In this document: positions 41,517-48,236 of the stretch, in pieces
Layout of the letters: each line of letters begins with the position of its first letter
Position numbering within the stretch: position 1 is the first letter of the stretch
NCBI GenBank assembly: GCA_024697405.1
Contig: JAILFU010000168.1
Coordinates: forward strand, 1 to 48,236
DNA: 48,236 nt
Source: Prevotella sp.
GTDB lineage: Bacteria > Bacteroidota > Bacteroidia > Bacteroidales > Bacteroidaceae
Reading direction: 5' to 3'
Made by a program: the position numbers and the translations under genes
Notes under the pieces: model-generated
Databases searched by the model: none
Told to the model about the DNA's origin: nothing
What the model saw: only the letters and a program-made list of their open reading frames with translations

Positions 41517-41774
41517 CCGCTGTTTCGGTGTGCTGCTGGCACTGGAGAGCCAGACAGGAATGCCTCTGTAGATGGTTTTTGAGAGATGTGCCGGTTTCAT
41601 GAAGCAGATTGTCAGGCGTTATCTCACGCTGAATCCCAAGATGCTGGTCTGCAGGGAGCGGACAAAAACTCCAACCAGGGGTGGGGTCTCTATCCTGTCA
41701 GAGAATCTGTTTTTCGGCTAATCGTTGCCTAAATGATGGAACATCTTTTTTTCTACGATATGCTGGGGGACAGC

Positions 41775-42554
41775 TCACTTCAGCTGCTTCACGGAGAAGG
41801 TGAAATAGGTGCCGGGGAATGGCTCGTTGCGCAGGGTGAAATGCCACCACTCGCTGTCGAGGGGTTTGAAGCCGTGGCGGAGCATGGCCTGCCGGAGAAT
41901 CATGCGGTTGGCGAACTGCTCGGGGGTGATGGTGCGCCCTGTGGGACTCTTGCTGTTGTCGCCAGTATATTCACCCGTCTCGGGATTGCCACAGAAATCG
42001 GGATGACTCTCGGGGCCGAACCAGTCGAAGGTGCCACCCATATCCAGCTCTTTCTCTGTGGCCATGGAGAAGAGGGTGAGGTCGACGGTGCTGCCCCGCG
42101 TGTGGCCGCTCTTCTCGTAAATGTACTCCTGCTCGAAGAGCACGCTCTTGTCGAGGTCGGGATAGAAGTACTGCTTCATCAGCGTGTCGGGGATATTGGC
42201 TGCCCATCGCACGAAATGGTCTACACCTTTCTGCGGTCGGTAGGCATCGTAGATCTTCAGCCGGTAGCCGAGGGCTTTCACGTCGTCGCTCACAGCTCGC
42301 AGGCTGTCGGCCGCCACTCGGGTCAGAAGTGCCGTTGGCTCGTCGTAGCCGTCGATGCGTGTTCCAACGAAGTTATAGGTACCGAAATAGCGTATCTCCA
42401 GGATGGCGTCGGGCACGGCATCGGTCAAAGTCACGAACTGGCTGGCATCTGTCTCTGCCTCTGTATGCACTTTCACGCTTGCCTTAAAGCATGACACCAA
42501 CGTTATGCCGCAGATAAAGGTGGCGGCAAGCACCGGCAAAATGGCTTTTCTCAT
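41775..42554 (-). CDS. VanX-type D-Ala-D-Ala dipeptidase lipoprotein (M15D)
   Basis: A 259-residue protein with lipobox LVSC (Cys residue 22). Zinc-peptidase motifs of the M15D family are present: YDAYRPQKGVDHF at about residue 99, SGHTRGSTVDLTLF at about residue 150 (His and Asp zinc ligands), and SEWWHFTL near the end (catalytic Glu and third zinc-ligand His). Relatives cleave D-alanyl-D-alanine and act in cell-wall recycling; vancomycin resistance is not implied without vanH/vanA genes, and none are here. It is anchored in the envelope. It is the last gene of the leftward arginine block, 25 bases after the Cys-rich lipoprotein. Confidence 0.9.
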   Translation of the reverse strand: MRKAILPVLAATFICGITLVSCFKASVKVHTEAETDASQFVTLTDAVPDAILEIRYFGTYNFVGTRIDGYDEPTALLTRVAADSLRAVSDDVKALGYRLKIYDAYRPQKGVDHFVRWAANIPDTLMKQYFYPDLDKSVLFEQEYIYEKSGHTRGSTVDLTLFSMATEKELDMGGTFDWFGPESHPDFCGNPETGEYTGDNSKSPTGRTITPEQFANRMILRQAMLRHGFKPLDSEWWHFTLRNEPFPGTYFTFSVKQLK

Positions 42555-42579
42555 TGTTTAATAAAAAAAAGGGGGAATG

Positions 42580-43212
42580 CTATGGATTGCTGACAAGGAG
42601 GAGCCCATTGTCGGGCGAGTAGCTGACCTTGCGGTAGAGGGTGAGCGCCTGGCCTTTGTCGCCGCTTTTCACGTAGCCGTAGTCACCGTCGATGTTGTAG
42701 GTGCGGTGGCATTTCTGGCAGAAGAGGTCCAGCGGCTGGTCGTCACTCCATCGCAGCTCGTAGTTGTTGTCGCAGTTGGGGCACATCAGGTCGTAGCAGC
42801 GCAGGGCGCCGTAGAGGGAGCGGCCGATGATGAGTCCCTGCCGATAGCCCATAGCGGCATAGCTGATGCGCTCGCCGCTGATGGCGGTGTTCATCGTCAG
42901 GTCGAGGTCGGTGGGGGCGAAGGTGCCCCGGTTGGGCGTCAGCAGCAGGTGGGGCACGCCACTCTTGTAGACAGCCTTCACGATGCAGAAGTCGCCGCCC
43001 GTGCTGCCCACGGCCCGTGTCAGCGCCGACGAGGGATAGAGCGAGGCATTGAAGGTGAAGCGGCAGTAGGCCGACGAGTACATGTTTTCGGTCTCGCAGC
43101 TGGAGACGAAGAGTGCAGAGAGAAGCATGAAGAATGCTGCGCTCAGACGGCCTGGAGCGCTCCTCTTCGCCCGGCGGAAAAGGGCAGCGACGGCAAATGG
43201 TTCGTGCTTCAT
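42580..43212 (-). CDS. Cys-rich (Rieske/zinc-ribbon-like) lipoprotein
   Basis: A 210-residue protein with a long basic n-region and lipobox VSSC (Cys residue 39). The C-terminal half has CPNCDNNYELRW and, 20 residues on, FCQKCHRTYNIDGDYGYV: two CxxC pairs that look like a zinc ribbon or a modified Rieske-type site without the usual CxH pattern. It overlaps argH by 4 bases (ATGA), so the two are translationally coupled. The n-region (MKHEPFAVAALFRRAKRS, SAAFF) resembles a diverged GAATTTGC-type repeat. Function is unknown. Confidence 0.7.
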   Translation of the reverse strand: MKHEPFAVAALFRRAKRSAPGRLSAAFFMLLSALFVSSCETENMYSSAYCRFTFNASLYPSSALTRAVGSTGGDFCIVKAVYKSGVPHLLLTPNRGTFAPTDLDLTMNTAISGERISYAAMGYRQGLIIGRSLYGALRCYDLMCPNCDNNYELRWSDDQPLDLFCQKCHRTYNIDGDYGYVKSGDKGQALTLYRKVSYSPDNGLLLVSNP

Positions 43213-44618
43213 GCTTCCTTTAAGAGGGCTTGCTCGGCAGCGGCCACACGGTCGAAGCCGAACTGCTGCATGGTCTGGGCCATCAGGGCCTCTATGCGGT
43301 CGTTACACAGGTTGCCCATCGACCCCTCGTGGGTGTGGTGGATGTCCTTGTCGGGGACGAACGTTCCGGCCTCGATGTCGAGCCCCACCTTCTTGTAGGC
43401 ATCGCGGAAGGGCATGCCTTCGGCTGCCAGGCGGTTCACCTCCTCCACGCTGAACATCGGGTCGTAGCGTGGGTCGTCGAGGATGTGGTCGTTCACCTCT
43501 ATCCGGTTGATGATGTAGGCCGTCATGCGCAGGCAGTCGAGCAGCTCGCCGAAGGCAGGGAGGAAGACCTCCTTGATGATCTGCAGGTCGCGGAAGTAGC
43601 CGCAGGGCAGGTTGTTCATGATGAGCGTCACCTGCTGCGGCAGGGCCTGCAGCTTGTTCGACTTGGCGCGGATGAGTTCGAAGACGTCGGGGTTCTTCTT
43701 GTGGGGCATGATGCTGCTGCCCGTGGTGCACTCCTTGGGCAGACGGACGAAGCCGAAGTTCTGCGAGTTGAACAGGCAGGCGTCGAAGGCCTGCTTGGCC
43801 ATCGTTCCGGCAATGGTGGCCAGGGCGAAGGCGACGTTGCGCTCCATCTTGCCGCGCCCCATCTGGGCGTAGACCACATTGTAGTCCATAGAGTCGAAGC
43901 CCAGCAGGTCGGTGGTCATCTGGCGGTTCAGCGGGAAGCTGCTGCCATAGCCGGCAGCCGAGCCGAGGGGGTTGCGGTTGGTCATGCGGTAGGCGGCATG
44001 CAGGAAGAGCATGTCGTCGGCCAGGCTCTCGGCGTAGGCCCCGAACCAGAGGCCGAAGGAGCTGGGCATGGCCACCTGCAGGTGGGTATAGCCCGGCATG
44101 AGCACGTCCTTAAAGTGATTGCTCTTCTGGATGAGCTGGTCGAAGAGGTCTTTAACCGCCTCGGCCACTAGCTGCAGCTCGTGGCGGGTGAAGAGCTTCA
44201 GGTCGACGAGCACCTGGTCGTTGCGCGAGCGGCCGGAGTGGATTTTCTTGCCCATGTCGCCCAGCTTGCGGGTGAGCATCAGCTCCACCTGCGAGTGAAC
44301 ATCCTCAATGCCCTCCTCTATGACGAACTCACCTTTCTGACACTGACCGTAGATGGCACGCAGCTCACGCAACAGCACAGGCAGCTCGTCCTTACCCAGC
44401 AGGCCGATGCGCTCGAGCATGGTGATGTGGGCCATGGAACCCAGCACGTCGTAGGGGGCAAGGTAGAGGTCCATCTCACGGTCGCGGCCCACGGTGAACC
44501 GCTCTATCTCGGCGTTTATCTCAAAGTTTTTTTCCCAAAGTTTCATGAATTTAGTGTAGAGTTTAGAGTTTGCTACAGCACTTGTTTTGGATGCGATGGC
44601 AAATTCTTTATTCTTCAT
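43209..44618 (-). CDS. argH: Argininosuccinate lyase
   Basis: Last step of arginine synthesis: argininosuccinate to arginine and fumarate. The fumarase/aspartase signature GSSIMPHKKNPD is present at about residue 297, with SGRSRNDQV at about residue 130 and TVGRDREMDLYLAPYDV near the N-terminus. Homologues start at MKLWEKNFEINAE, the internal ATG at 44546. The frame used here starts at ATG 44618, directly after the stop of the preceding gene (TAAATG), and adds 24 residues (KNKEFAIASKTSAVANSKLY) encoded by a palindromic repeat. Either start is possible. The 3' end overlaps the Cys-rich lipoprotein gene by 4 bases. Confidence 0.95.
   Translation of the reverse strand: MKNKEFAIASKTSAVANSKLYTKFMKLWEKNFEINAEIERFTVGRDREMDLYLAPYDVLGSMAHITMLERIGLLGKDELPVLLRELRAIYGQCQKGEFVIEEGIEDVHSQVELMLTRKLGDMGKKIHSGRSRNDQVLVDLKLFTRHELQLVAEAVKDLFDQLIQKSNHFKDVLMPGYTHLQVAMPSSFGLWFGAYAESLADDMLFLHAAYRMTNRNPLGSAAGYGSSFPLNRQMTTDLLGFDSMDYNVVYAQMGRGKMERNVAFALATIAGTMAKQAFDACLFNSQNFGFVRLPKECTTGSSIMPHKKNPDVFELIRAKSNKLQALPQQVTLIMNNLPCGYFRDLQIIKEVFLPAFGELLDCLRMTAYIINRIEVNDHILDDPRYDPMFSVEEVNRLAAEGMPFRDAYKKVGLDIEAGTFVPDKDIHHTHEGSMGNLCNDRIEALMAQTMQQFGFDRVAAAEQALLKEA
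44547..44618. repeat. Repeat element forming the argH N-terminal extension
   Basis: On the gene strand, AAGAATTTGCCATCGC and GCTGTAGCAAACTC form imperfect inverted arms about 11 bases apart, followed by TAAACTCTACAC. The arms match the pair around the SprA signal-peptide region (GAAGAATTTGCTTCCGC / GCGGTAGCAAATTC). The frame is open through the repeat. Confidence 0.65.
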
Positions 44619-45032
44619 TTAAATGTAGGGTATCTGCGCCAGCGCGTCGGCCACCTTGTCGACGCCGTCCTGCAAGGGACCGGCCACCATGGCCCTGAGC
44701 ATCAGGGGGATGTCGGCCTGCACGGTGACCTTCATCTTCGAGTTCTGCTCGTCGACGGGCAGTATCTGTATCCATAAATTGAAGGGCATGGGACTTTGTG
44801 CAGCCTCGAACTTAATGCACTTCGGTTCCTCGCGCTCCACGATGCGCAGGGTAATCTGTCCTACGGGGGGAACATTGACCGAGACGGTGTCGCTGTCGAA
44901 CGAGAAATGCTGAATCTTGTCGCTGGGCACGCGGTCACGGATGCGTTCCAGATTGTTCAGGTCGCTGATGTTGCGGTAGACATTCTCCTGCGGATAGGGA
45001 ATGTGCTTGACGCTGCTTTCAAACTTGGTCAC
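44619..45032 (-). CDS. SRPBCC (START/polyketide-cyclase-like) family protein
   Basis: I choose the GTG at 45032, because it overlaps the pyrE stop as GTGA and has AGGAGG six bases upstream, a rare clear Shine-Dalgarno for this phylum; a longer frame to 45071 adds only pyrE-overlapping residues. The 137-residue product begins VTKFESSVKHIPYPQENVYRNISDLNNLERI and has the helix-grip fold pattern (FSFDSDTVSVNVPPVGQITLRIVEREEPKCIKF, MKVTVQADIPLM, C-terminal helix). Such proteins bind small hydrophobic ligands; the ligand here is unknown. It is commonly seen behind pyrE in Bacteroidales. Confidence 0.85.
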   Translation of the reverse strand: MTKFESSVKHIPYPQENVYRNISDLNNLERIRDRVPSDKIQHFSFDSDTVSVNVPPVGQITLRIVEREEPKCIKFEAAQSPMPFNLWIQILPVDEQNSKMKVTVQADIPLMLRAMVAGPLQDGVDKVADALAQIPYI

Positions 45033-45670
45033 ACCGCACCTCCTTTCCACTCGCCGGGATTCTGCCGCCACTCGGCCAGCACGGGCTGGTCTTCGGGCTT
45101 GATATAGCCGGTCTTGACAGCTTCGGCCACCACATGCTCGTAGTCGCTGAGCGTGAGCAGGCGGACACCGGCCTGACAGAATGCCTCTTCGGCCACGGGG
45201 AAGCCATAGGTGAACGAGGCCACCATGCCCACCACCTCCACGCCATACTGGCGCAGGGCCTCAACGGCCTTCAGACTGGAGCCGCCGGTGCTGATGAGGT
45301 CTTCCACCACCACCACCTTGGCGCCTTTGGCTATCTCGCCCTCTATCTGGTTGCCCATGCCGTGATCCTTCGGCTTCGGGCGCACATAGCTGAAGGGCAG
45401 GCCCAGCTCGTCGGCCACGAGCGCACCCTGGGCGATGGCTCCCGTGGCCACGCCGGCCACGGCCTCTGCCTCGGGGAAGTGCTCCTGGATGAGGTGGCAG
45501 AGCTCCAGCTTGACAAACGAGCGCAGACGCGGAAAGCTCAGCGTCTTGCGGTTGTCCGTATAAATGGGTGACTTCCAGCCGCTGGCCCATGTGAACGGCT
45601 CCTGCGGCTGCAGCTTGACGGCTCTCACCTCAAGCAGCTTCTGTGCAAAGATTTTCTTAATCGTATCCAT
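45029..45670 (-). CDS. pyrE: Orotate phosphoribosyltransferase
   Basis: A 213-residue enzyme that joins orotate to PRPP to give orotidine monophosphate in pyrimidine synthesis. The PRPP-binding motif VVVVEDLISTGGSSLKAVEAL lies at about residue 120, the flexible-loop region SYVRPKPKDHGMGNQIEG just before it, and FTWASGWKSPIYTDNRKTLSFP near the N-terminus. Length is normal. The downstream SRPBCC gene overlaps its stop. Upstream, 29 bases separate it from the MNT gene of a toxin-antitoxin pair. Confidence 0.96.
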   Translation of the reverse strand: MDTIKKIFAQKLLEVRAVKLQPQEPFTWASGWKSPIYTDNRKTLSFPRLRSFVKLELCHLIQEHFPEAEAVAGVATGAIAQGALVADELGLPFSYVRPKPKDHGMGNQIEGEIAKGAKVVVVEDLISTGGSSLKAVEALRQYGVEVVGMVASFTYGFPVAEEAFCQAGVRLLTLSDYEHVVAEAVKTGYIKPEDQPVLAEWRQNPGEWKGGAV

Positions 45671-45699
45671 GCTAAGTATTTATTTACTATAAAGATAAG

Positions 45700-46008
45700 C
45701 TATGCTACTGAATCATAGAACGTCTGTCCTACACGTGCAATATGATTGCCAATGGGAGTTCCTTTTTTCTTGTTGTAGTCAAGTAAATCTACGGAATAAA
45801 GTAGTTCTAAATCATCTATCTCGCAACTGATGTCAAGCAGCTGGCGGTAGTCAATATCCTTGCCGATAAGTGCCAGGTCTATGTCGGAACCAGGACGATA
45901 ATCGCCTTTCGACCGGGAGCCGAAAATCAGAACCTTCTCAATGTTTGCATGACGGCGAAAAACATTCCTCAGTTCCTCAATAACGCTATCGCTTAGTCCG
46001 AACTTCAT
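45700..46008 (-). CDS. MNT-type nucleotidyltransferase, antitoxin of a HEPT-MNT pair
   Basis: A 102-residue minimal nucleotidyltransferase. The motif GSRSKGDYRPGSDIDLALIG (about residues 31-50) has the GSx10DxD pattern, with the two metal-binding Asp residues present. In studied pairs MntA transfers AMP to the Tyr of the HepT RX4HXY motif and so silences it. It starts 4 bases before the end of the HEPT gene (ATGA-type overlap). More AT-rich DNA than its arg/pyr neighbours suggests acquisition. Confidence 0.88.
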   Translation of the reverse strand: MKFGLSDSVIEELRNVFRRHANIEKVLIFGSRSKGDYRPGSDIDLALIGKDIDYRQLLDISCEIDDLELLYSVDLLDYNKKKGTPIGNHIARVGQTFYDSVA

Positions 46009-46445
46009 AGCTGCTGATAACTTTTGTTTTGCAAGAGCTGACCCAAAGTTTCATCTAGCTGGTGTAGCAGCAGAGCATAATCGCTAAATATGAGACGGAG
46101 AATAGGTGTTACTTCTTCCTGATCATAAACATGACTCAAAGTGTTCCTCGACTTAGCCATACGCCGCCAAGCATCATGATTGGTGATAATTCCGTCTTCA
46201 AAAGCCATCTTCAGCGTACCATTGGGGCCAAGCATAAACTGGTAGCCTTTATAAAGAAGGAGGTCTTGCATCACTTTCCATGCCAACTCGAAAGTGTATT
46301 CAAAGCGTTGTACCACTCCCTCCTGCTCCAGTTCCGACAGGTCTTCCAAGAATCTATCGGTCTGTGTTACATCCATCAACCTACCACAGGCTTTGTGGAA
46401 ATTTGCGTAACGCTGAATCCACCGAATATCTTGCTGCTCTTCCAT
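46005..46445 (-). CDS. HEPT-domain protein, toxin of a HEPT-MNT pair (HI0074 family)
   Basis: Start taken at ATG 46445 (MEEQQDIRWIQRY), which fits the family; the frame extends to 46481. The all-helical 146-residue protein carries QRFEYTFELAWKVMQDLL and the HEPT RNase motif RNTLSHVY (R-x4-H-x-Y) at about residue 104. HEPT toxins cut RNA in studied systems. It overlaps the antitoxin gene by 4 bases and stands between argD and pyrE, interrupting an otherwise biosynthetic run. Confidence 0.88.
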   Translation of the reverse strand: MEEQQDIRWIQRYANFHKACGRLMDVTQTDRFLEDLSELEQEGVVQRFEYTFELAWKVMQDLLLYKGYQFMLGPNGTLKMAFEDGIITNHDAWRRMAKSRNTLSHVYDQEEVTPILRLIFSDYALLLHQLDETLGQLLQNKSYQQL

Positions 46446-46484
46446 AAACCAGATAGTTATCAATGATGATTCTTGATACAAAGA

Positions 46485-47624
46485 CTAGTCTTCCTCTGGC
46501 TGCACTCTGATAAGCCGCTCGATGAAGTCGTCGGCCTCTGCCTTGGTGAGACACAGGGGCGGCAGCAGGCGGAGGGTGTTCTGGCCAGCGGCACCGGTGA
46601 AGCAGTGCTCATGACGGATGAGGGGCTTGCGCACCATCTTGTGTGGCATGTCAAGCTCGATGCCTATCATCAGGCCCCGCCCACGGACTTCCTTGATGTG
46701 GGAACTGCCCATGCCTCGGATGCCCTCCATGAGGTAGTCGCCGATGACGCGGGCATTCTCCACCAGGTTCTCCTGCTCCATGACATCGAGGGTGGCCAGT
46801 GCGGCGGCACAGGCCAGATGGTTACCGCCGAAGGTGGTGCCCAGCTGACCGTATTCGGGCAGGAAGTCGGGGCTGATGAGCACGGCTCCCATGGGGAAGC
46901 CATTGGCGATGCCCTTCGCCATGGTGATGATGTCGGGGCGGATGCCCAGCCACTGGTGGGCGAAGAATTTTCCGCTGCGACCATAGCCGCACTGTATCTC
47001 GTCAGCGATGAGGGGCACATGATAGCGCTGGCAGGCGTAGGCCAGCTTCTGGGCAAATTCGGGTGTAGCCATCTGCACACCGCCCACGCCCTGGATGCAC
47101 TCCAGAATGACGGCGGCGATGCCTCCGCGCGACAGCTCGCGCACCCACGGCTCCAGGTCGTTGAGCGGAAGGAAGCGCACATGGTGGTTGTCGTTGATGG
47201 GGGCCACAATCTTGCGGTTGTGGGTCACCTCGACGGCCAGAGAGGTACGGCCGTGGAAGGCTCCCTCACAGGAGAGCACGCGGGTGTTGCCCGTCTTGAA
47301 CGAGGCCAGCTTCAGTGCATTCTCGTTGGCCTCGGCGCCGCTATTGATGAGAAACAGCTGGTAGTCGTCGTAGCCGCTGGCCTTTCCCAGCCGTTGGGCC
47401 AGCTCACGCTGCAGGGTGTTAATCACGGAGTTGGAGTAGAACCCTATCTTCTGGAGCTGCTCAGTCACCTTCTCAACATAGTGGGGGTGCGAGTGGCCGA
47501 TGCTGATGACGGCGTGCCCGCCATACATGTCGAGGTACTCCTGTCCCATGTCGTCCCACACCTTGCAGCCTTTGCCCTTGACGATGTTTACGTCGAAAAG
47601 CGGATAAACGTCGAATAGTTTCAT
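46485..47624 (-). CDS. argD: Acetylornithine aminotransferase
   Basis: A 379-residue class III PLP aminotransferase that makes N-acetylornithine, or the succinyl form known in Bacteroidota, from the semialdehyde. Visible motifs are YLDMYGGHAVISIGHSHP, FINSGAEANENALKLA (LINSGAEANE in the text), SCEGAFHGRTSLAVEVT, LIADEIQCGYGRSGKFFAHQ, and ITMAKGIANGFPMGAVL with the PLP Lys. Length is normal. It lies 69 bases downstream of argC, with no clear promoter between them. Substrate preference (acetyl or succinyl) cannot be decided by eye. Confidence 0.94.
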   Translation of the reverse strand: MKLFDVYPLFDVNIVKGKGCKVWDDMGQEYLDMYGGHAVISIGHSHPHYVEKVTEQLQKIGFYSNSVINTLQRELAQRLGKASGYDDYQLFLINSGAEANENALKLASFKTGNTRVLSCEGAFHGRTSLAVEVTHNRKIVAPINDNHHVRFLPLNDLEPWVRELSRGGIAAVILECIQGVGGVQMATPEFAQKLAYACQRYHVPLIADEIQCGYGRSGKFFAHQWLGIRPDIITMAKGIANGFPMGAVLISPDFLPEYGQLGTTFGGNHLACAAALATLDVMEQENLVENARVIGDYLMEGIRGMGSSHIKEVRGRGLMIGIELDMPHKMVRKPLIRHEHCFTGAAGQNTLRLLPPLCLTKAEADDFIERLIRVQPEED

Positions 47625-47693
47625 AATTTAAGAATGTTTCTAGCCTGTCAATTCTAGATAAAACGAAGCTTTTTAGTCGAATAGATATGTTGC

Positions 47694-48236
47694 TTAGAAT
47701 GCGGAGGCTTTCAGCCTCAGGCCGGCAGTCTCGTCGATGCCGAACATGAGGTTCATGTTCTGCACGGCCTGGCCCACGGCACCCTTCAGCAGGTTGTCGA
47801 TGGCAGTGGTGACAAGCAACTTGTTGTCGAAAGCGTCGATGTGGACGAGGCACTTGTTGGTGTTGACCACCTGCTTCAGGTCTATCGGCTTGTCGGTGTA
47901 GTGGGTGAACGGGGCATCGGCGTAGAAGTCCTTGTATGCCTCTATCACCTCGTCGGCAGGAGCCTTCGTACGGATGACCTCGGTGCAGAAGATGCCACGG
48001 GTAAAGTCGCCACGATAGGGGATGAAGTCGATGTCTACGTCGAGATGGCCCTGCACCTGTGCCAGCGTCTGGCGTATCTCGGCCAGGTGCTGATGAGTGA
48101 AGGGCTTGTAGATGCTCAGGTTGTTGTTGCGCCAGGAGAAGTGGGTGGTCGCTCCGGGCTTCTGACCTGCTCCCGTTGACCCCGTGATGGCGTTCACCGC
48201 GACATCATATTTCAGCAGGTTCAGATGGGCGGCAGG
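47694..48236 (-). CDS. argC: N-acetyl-gamma-glutamyl-phosphate reductase, C-terminal part
   Basis: The frame is open to the window edge, so the N-terminus is missing. The visible 180 residues include AITGSTGAGQKPGATTHFSWRNNNLS, HLAEIRQTLAQVQGHLDVDIDFIPYRGDFTRGIF and AVGQAVQNMNLMFGIDETAGL, all typical of ArgC. The enzyme reduces N-acetylglutamyl phosphate to the semialdehyde, the substrate of the adjacent argD product. It is the most upstream arg gene seen; further arg genes probably lie beyond the edge. Confidence 0.93.
   Translation of the reverse strand, partial: PAAHLNLLKYDVAVNAITGSTGAGQKPGATTHFSWRNNNLSIYKPFTHQHLAEIRQTLAQVQGHLDVDIDFIPYRGDFTRGIFCTEVIRTKAPADEVIEAYKDFYADAPFTHYTDKPIDLKQVVNTNKCLVHIDAFDNKLLVTTAIDNLLKGAVGQAVQNMNLMFGIDETAGLRLKASAF

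Larger units (their letters stand above)
40626..41774. other. 1.15-kb gene-free region made of repeats
   Basis: It contains the second large TIR element (40734-41110), the second MITE-like element with nested repeats (41117-41430), a 14-bp inverted repeat (41442-41516) and about 250 bases with only tiny frames. One 34-codon frame (ATG 41467, MKSCMRRQLFNLLYKYSRC) follows a TATATTTG box, but I cannot support it as a gene. No terminator for the long surface operon was recognised. Confidence 0.6.

Noticed and set aside
41467..41571. A 34-codon gene beginning MKSCMRRQLFNLLYKYSRC behind a TATATTTG box
   Set aside because: It is short, has no recognisable family, and overlaps an inverted repeat; it could be a relic, but support is too weak.
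41775..42554. Vancomycin resistance gene vanX
   Set aside because: No vanH, vanA or vanRS genes are adjacent and the product is a lipoprotein, so a cell-wall recycling dipeptidase is more likely.

Overview
The window looks like a chromosomal segment of a Bacteroidota member, most likely Prevotellaceae. The reasons are an intact T9SS translocon gene sprA directly behind ruvA, a BspA-type leucine-rich surface protein with a T9SS-like C-terminus, FimB/Mfa2-like and carboxypeptidase-D/TonB proteins, TAnnTTTG-type promoter boxes and few Shine-Dalgarno sites. The genus is inference. No rRNA, tRNA, CRISPR array or phage module was seen.

Layout. 1-5.4 kb: a gene tail, then a leftward run of SPOR lipoprotein, ruvX, def, a TPR protein and an EcsC/TerB-like protein. 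5.6-7.8 kb: a rightward envelope operon (YtxH, holin-like membrane protein, small protein, FimB/Mfa2-like lipoprotein) closed by a strong hairpin. 7.9-14.7 kb: a leftward, frameshifted dockerin/Fn3 surface protein and a UvrD-type helicase with an inserted DEDDh exonuclease. 14.8-23.3 kb: ruvA and sprA. 23.4-40.6 kb: an accessory surface locus. 40.6-41.8 kb: a gene-free stretch packed with repeats. 41.8-48.2 kb: a leftward arginine/pyrimidine block (argC, argD, a HEPT-MNT toxin-antitoxin pair, pyrE, an SRPBCC protein, argH, a Cys-rich lipoprotein, a VanX-like dipeptidase).

The most unusual part is the accessory locus. A membrane-tethered, coiled-coil AraC-family protein is followed by a small membrane protein and a tightly packed operon: a giant BspA-like LRR protein, a lipoprotein, a short TonB-dependent receptor, a lipoprotein, a BMP-type binding lipoprotein and a lipoprotein that fuses a type-1 periplasmic binding domain to a C13 (legumain-like) cysteine peptidase. 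The promoters of the AraC gene and of the operon carry the same TGCGCA direct repeat with a 19-bp period, at almost the same distance from a TAATTTTG box. This suggests one autoregulated regulon controlling surface binding, uptake and proteolysis. Several genes of this locus are interrupted by a frameshift or an in-frame TAA, while long housekeeping genes, including the 7.8-kb sprA, are intact.

A second theme is repetitive DNA inside coding sequences. Palindromic or tandem repeats lie in frame in the TPR gene, ruvA, the helicase, sprA, argH and the C13-peptidase gene, and at the ends of other genes. Two families of non-coding elements with terminal inverted repeats occur twice each.
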